From NCBI GenBank assembly GCA_013698135.1, contig JACCVM010000149.1:1-7281 (forward strand): DNA of 7,281 nt, read 5' to 3'. The position numbers and the translations under genes were made by a program. How positions within the stretch are numbered: the first letter of the stretch is position 1; each line of letters starts with the position of its first letter. Below, one piece after another: positions 5,134 to 7,281 of the stretch. The stretch is from Euzebyaceae bacterium (GTDB lineage Bacteria; Actinomycetota; Nitriliruptoria; Euzebyales; Egibacteraceae). Under the pieces are notes generated by a model. The model was given only the letters and a program-made list of their open reading frames with translations, was not told the origin of the DNA and did not search any database.

Positions 5134-5511
5134 GTGCCACTTGACAAGCCCGGGCTGCGGCGGGCCTTGCGCCAGCGCTATGCCTGGCTGGACCATCCCG
5201 ACCTGGGGCCGGCCGCGGTGGACGCCGGCGAGTGCGACCGCTGCGGTGCCGAGGCCCCGGTTGACCTCGACCTGTGGACCGAGTGCCGCGGCCTACCGCG
5301 CTCGCGCGCCACTCCAGACCGGCCCGGTCTTCCTGGGGCGCCGGTGCGCGGCCGCCGTCGGCACCGACGCCTGGTGTGACGGCCACCGGCAATCGGGTGC
5401 GCTACCGCCTTCGGCTGCATGAGCGCGGAGGCGGGCGAGACCTTGGACTGGCTGGCGCTGCTGCCCGCCGAGGCCGACGACGTGGCCCGCCTGTGGTGGG
5501 TCGCCTGTCAT
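5134..5511 (+). pseudogene. Frameshifted zinc-ribbon-like gene, conserved actinobacterial type
   Basis: A good start exists: GTG at 5134 with AAGGAG 5 nt upstream. Frame 1 reads MPLDKPGLRRALRQRYAWLD, then GECDRCGAEAP, and stops at 5379 after an Arg-rich tail. Family-like sequence instead continues one frame over from about 5259: TSTCGPSAAAY, then LGRRCAAAVGTDAWCDGHR, to a TGA at 5420-5422. It then returns to the first frame: ETLDWLALLPAEADDVARLWWVA, ending near 5505. Removing one C from the CCCC run at 5255-5258 gives GAEARLTSTCGPS, restoring CxxC...C...C...WCDGH, a pattern I recall from small actinobacterial proteins. A single missing base somewhere about 5380-5420 would join the last part. 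The ending is unclear: the frame then runs into the oxygenase gene. Alternatives are sequencing errors or two short genes joined at the ATGA (5419-5422). Function unknown; Cys/His pattern suggests metal binding. Confidence 0.5.
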
Positions 5512-6370
5512 GGCGGCGTGTCATGCTGGTGCGGTGGATCCAGATCCGGGCCTGTTCGGCCCCGCCAGCGTCACCTGGCAGCTGCACGCCGATCCGGCCG
5601 TGGCACTCGGCGGCCTTCGCGCCCTGATGCTGCAGACCTTGCATCCGCTGGCGATGGCGGGCGTCGCCGAGCACTCCGACTTCCGCGACGACCCTTGGGG
5701 CCGGCTGTTTCGGACGGCTGACTACATCGCGGTCGTCACCTATGGGACCACCGCGCAGGCCCATCACGCCGCGGCACGGGTCCGCGGCGTGCACCGGCGG
5801 CTGCGCGGCGTCGAGCCCGAGAGCGGTCGCCGCTATCGGGTCGACGACCCCGCCTTGCTGCTGTGGGTGCACTGCTGCGAGGTGGACTCGCTGCTGGCGG
5901 CGCATCGACGGTGCGGCGCGCCGCTGGGGCCGGGGGCGGTGGACGGGTATGTCGCCGAGCAGGTGCGCGCGGCGGCACTGGTAGGACTCACCTCGGCCGA
6001 TGTGCCAGCCAGCACCGGCGAGCTACGCGAGTACTTCGAGGCGGTACGGCCACAGCTGCGCACCACCGCCGCCGCGCGCGAGGCGATGCGCCTCCTGCTC
6101 ACACCACCCATGCCCCTGCCTGCGCGCCCGGCCTGGGTCGGGCTGGCCTCGATCGCGTTCGGGATGCTGCCGCGCTGGGCCCGCGCCCGCTTCGGGCTCA
6201 CCGGCTGGCTGACCGCTCATCCCGGCACCGACCTGGTCGCCGGCGTGGCGGGCCGCAGCCTGCGCTCAGCGGTTCACCTGGTGCCGCGAGGGCTGTGGGA
6301 ATCACCGGCTCGGCGCGCCGCCGAGCAACGCCTGGCCGCCGGCGCCGCCGCGCTGGCTGCCGGAGTCTGA
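5510..6370 (+). CDS. MpaB-family oxygenase (DUF2236, latex-clearing-protein fold)
   Basis: A 286-residue protein of the MpaB/DUF2236 family, related to fungal MpaB oxygenases and the bacterial rubber oxygenase Lcp, alpha-helical proteins that bind b-type haem and cleave C=C bonds. Typical segments are GLFGPASVTWQLHADP (14-29), LMLQTLHPLAMAGVAEHSDF (39-58), DPWGRLFRTADYIAVVTYGT (61-80), LLLWVHCCEVDSLL (116-129) and the C-terminal helix around AWVGLASIAFGMLPRWARAR. His residues at 45 and 121 are candidate haem ligands by position in family motifs. There is no signal peptide, unlike secreted Lcp, so it should act in the cytosol. I chose ATG 5510, preceded by GGTGGG; GTG 5534 (VDPDPGLFG) is also possible. 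The start lies inside the tail of the broken upstream gene, suggesting past translational coupling. The substrate is unknown. Confidence 0.88.
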   Translation: MAACHAGAVDPDPGLFGPASVTWQLHADPAVALGGLRALMLQTLHPLAMAGVAEHSDFRDDPWGRLFRTADYIAVVTYGTTAQAHHAAARVRGVHRRLRGVEPESGRRYRVDDPALLLWVHCCEVDSLLAAHRRCGAPLGPGAVDGYVAEQVRAAALVGLTSADVPASTGELREYFEAVRPQLRTTAAAREAMRLLLTPPMPLPARPAWVGLASIAFGMLPRWARARFGLTGWLTAHPGTDLVAGVAGRSLRSAVHLVPRGLWESPARRAAEQRLAAGAAALAAGV

Positions 6371-6409
6371 CCCGCCCACGCGGCCCGGTGGCGGCGCTGG
6401 CGCCCTCGC

Positions 6410-6415
6410 TAGCAT
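6410..6415 (+). promoter_or_regulatory. -10 box for a probably leaderless LOG mRNA
   Basis: TAGCAT within GCTAGCAT ends 8 nt before the ATG at 6424. This copies the arrangement in front of the HTH gene (GCTAGCGT, 8 nt, ATG). No Shine-Dalgarno is visible in the intervening 8 nt and no -35 stands out. A leaderless transcript is inferred. It suggests the LOG gene is transcribed on its own rather than only from the oxygenase gene 53 bp upstream. Confidence 0.45.
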
Positions 6416-6423
6416 CGCCGGTG

Positions 6424-7029
6424 ATGTCGCTCTCCGTCTGTGTCTACTGCGCCTCGTCGGAATTGGTCTCGCCCGAGCTGCGGGCGGTGGCCGCCGAGCT
6501 TGGCCGCGCGCTCGCGGCGGAGGGTTGGTCGTTGGTCTACGGCGGCGGCAACGTTGGACTGATGGGCGAAGTCGCCCGCGCGGCCCTGGAGGCCGGCGCT
6601 CATGTCACCGGCGTCATCCCGCACCGCCTCGCCGACCGCGAAATTGCGCTGGAGGATGTCACCGAGCTGGTGCGCACCGAGACCATGCGCGAACGCAAGG
6701 GCCTCATGGACGACCGCAGCGACGCCTTCGTGGTGCTGCCTGGCGGGATCGGCACCCTCGAAGAGCTGGTGGAGATCCTCACGCTCAAGCAGCTCGGCTA
6801 TCACGACCGGGCCATCGTGGTGCTGGACGCTGGCGGCTACTGGGACCCGTTCCTGGCGCAGCTGGACCGGATGGTGGAGCTCGGGCTGGCGGCCGCGTCG
6901 CTGCCAAGCCTGCTCGACGCCACCCACGACGTGGCCGGGACCGTCGCCGCCATCCGCGGCTACCGCCCGCGCCGGGGTACGGGCGACGTCATGGACGAGG
7001 TGGAGGCCGTCGAGGCGCCTGGCTCCTAG
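6424..7029 (+). CDS. LOG-family cytokinin-type nucleotide phosphoribohydrolase (TIGR00730)
   Basis: A 201-residue Rossmann-fold protein of the LOG (Lonely Guy) family, formerly annotated as lysine decarboxylase-like. LOG enzymes remove ribose 5-phosphate from N6-modified AMP to release the free cytokinin base. All signature motifs are present: the VCVYCASS start (5-12), YGGGNVGLMG at 39-48, the TMRERKGLM block at 87-95 with the catalytic Arg expected there, and PGGIGTLEE at 106-114 with the catalytic Glu (probably Glu114). The usual family length is about 180-200. The last 20 residues (RPRRGTGDVMDEVEAVEAPG) are a variable tail. The ATG at 6424 is preferred over GTG 6421 because of the -10 spacing and the conserved start. 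The true substrate in this bacterium is not shown; no isopentenyl transferase gene is near. Confidence 0.93.
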   Translation: MSLSVCVYCASSELVSPELRAVAAELGRALAAEGWSLVYGGGNVGLMGEVARAALEAGAHVTGVIPHRLADREIALEDVTELVRTETMRERKGLMDDRSDAFVVLPGGIGTLEELVEILTLKQLGYHDRAIVVLDAGGYWDPFLAQLDRMVELGLAAASLPSLLDATHDVAGTVAAIRGYRPRRGTGDVMDEVEAVEAPGS

Positions 7030-7041
7030 CGGTCACCAGGC

Positions 7042-7050
7042 TCATCCACA
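7042..7050 (+). promoter_or_regulatory. Weak DnaA-box-like site downstream of the LOG gene
   Basis: TCATCCACA differs at one position from the classical DnaA box TTATCCACA. It lies about 70 nt upstream of the predicted rpsF promoter. A single near-match is weak evidence; it is listed because similar 9-mers occur in the cpaB-HTH control region and because rpsF operons often lie near the replication origin in actinobacteria. Confidence 0.2.
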
Positions 7051-7111
7051 GTCTCCGAGCAGATCACCGGCTGCGTCGTCACAAGGCAGGGGTAGGGTGC
7101 CAGCAGCTGGG

Positions 7112-7140
7112 TTGGTGCCCGTGACGGGCGATGGTACGGT
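7112..7140 (+). promoter_or_regulatory. Predicted rpsF operon promoter
   Basis: TTGGTG (7112-7117), a 17-nt spacer and TACGGT (7135-7140) form a plausible sigma-A type promoter with a TANNNT -10. The start of transcription would fall near 7147, giving a leader of about 80 nt that holds the hairpin at 7163-7204 and an AGGA ribosome site (7216-7219). The spacer contains the palindrome CCCG-TGA-CGGG. Inferred from sequence pattern and spacing only. Confidence 0.5.
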
Positions 7141-7162
7141 CGTAACCGTCTACCACCGTCCT

Positions 7163-7204
7163 GCTCCCGGCGGGGCGCGTCGCAACGCGTCCGACAGCGG
7201 GGGC
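7163..7204 (+). ncRNA. Structured rpsF leader, candidate S6:S18-binding autoregulatory RNA
   Basis: The 5' leader can fold into an outer stem GCTCCCG/CGGGGGC (7163-7169 with 7198-7204, one G-U pair). An asymmetric internal loop separates it from an inner stem CGCGT/ACGCG (7176-7180 with 7185-7189) closed by the tetraloop CGCA. The 3' side of the internal loop contains CCGACAG (7191-7197). The known S6:S18 leader found upstream of rpsF in many bacteria has a stem-loop with a conserved CCG in a bulge, imitating the 16S rRNA site; S6 with S18 binds it and represses translation. Position and CCG placement fit. The inner stem could be extended (GG with TC and beyond), pairing part of the CCG, so the exact fold is open. 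Confidence 0.5.
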
Positions 7205-7226
7205 CACTCGACCACAGGATGGTCCA

Positions 7227-7281
7227 TTGCGCACGTATGAACTCATGATGATCACGAACGGCTCGCTCGACGATGCCGCCG
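7227..7281 (+). CDS. rpsF: 30S ribosomal protein S6, N-terminal part
   Basis: Only the first 18 complete codons are in the window. They read MRTYELMMITNGSLDDAA, the characteristic S6 start (MRxYELMxI, first beta strand of the ferredoxin-like fold). S6 binds S18 and 16S rRNA in the platform of the 30S subunit. The start codon is TTG at 7227: no ATG or GTG lies in frame for at least 25 nt upstream, the conserved Met-Arg-Thr-Tyr begins exactly there, and AGGA (7216-7219) stands 7 nt before it. The in-frame ATGs at codons 7-8 would delete the first strand. ssb, rpsR and rplI are expected next, outside the window. The TTG start and the upstream hairpin both point to restrained translation initiation. 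Confidence 0.92.
   Translation, partial: MRTYELMMITNGSLDDAA

Noticed and set aside
4337..5422. 361-codon plus-strand open frame opposite the hydrolase
   Set aside because: Most of it is the antisense of the dienelactone hydrolase gene; only its end (about 5259-5422) has family-like sequence, which is treated as the middle part of the frameshifted gene.
5402..5905. Minus-strand frame opposite the oxygenase gene
   Set aside because: Shadow of a clear MpaB-family gene; no ribosome site or recognisable domain.
6409..6927. Minus-strand 172-codon frame opposite the LOG gene
   Set aside because: Exactly covers the antisense of a gene with complete LOG motifs; composition follows from the codon use of that gene.
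7118..7128. CCCG-TGA-CGGG palindrome as a terminator after the LOG gene
   Set aside because: The stem is only 4 bp, no T-tract follows, and it lies in the spacer of the predicted rpsF promoter.

Overview
The window looks like chromosomal DNA from a high-GC actinomycete (Actinomycetota). The support is strong G/C bias at third codon positions, TANNNT-type -10 boxes placed directly in front of start codons (leaderless style), GTG and TTG starts, and the mix of gene families: an actinobacterial Tad operon, a small excisionase-type HTH protein, an MpaB-type oxygenase and a LOG protein next to rpsF. The species cannot be named from the sequence.

Layout. Positions 1-2898, minus strand: the first three genes of a Tad/Flp pilus (type IVc) assembly operon, in the order CpaB/RcpC-like SAF protein, CpaE/TadZ-like ATPase, CpaF/TadA secretion ATPase. 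They are packed with zero spacing and a 4-bp overlap, and cpaF runs off the left edge. Positions 2899-3092: a divergent control region of about 195 bp holding a convincing cpaB promoter, two inverted repeats, several TGTGGA motifs including one exact actinobacterial DnaA-box sequence, and a leaderless-type promoter for the next gene. Positions 3093-3347, plus: a small winged HTH protein of the excisionase/BldC type. Positions 3330-5056, minus: a conserved-looking unknown protein with a possible small beta-barrel, a lipoprotein with a C-terminal globular domain, and a dienelactone hydrolase-family enzyme. Positions 5134-7029, plus: a zinc-ribbon-like gene that appears to be broken by two compensating frameshifts, an MpaB-family oxygenase, and a LOG-family phosphoribohydrolase. 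Positions 7030-7226: promoter and leader of rpsF, with a structured RNA that resembles the S6:S18 autoregulatory leader. Positions 7227-7281: the first 18 codons of ribosomal protein S6, with a TTG start.

How it fits together. The Tad genes build a secretion/pilus machine: CpaB as a secretin-associated envelope protein, CpaE for positioning, CpaF as the motor. The divergently read HTH gene shares their control region and is the natural candidate for local regulator. The rest is a set of mostly independent single genes leading to the rpsF operon (normally rpsF-ssb-rpsR-rplI). No mobile element, CRISPR array, tRNA or rRNA was seen.

I did not find a clearly new multi-gene system. The points most worth checking are the frameshifted gene at 5134-5511, the structured rpsF leader, and the dense control region between cpaB and the HTH gene.
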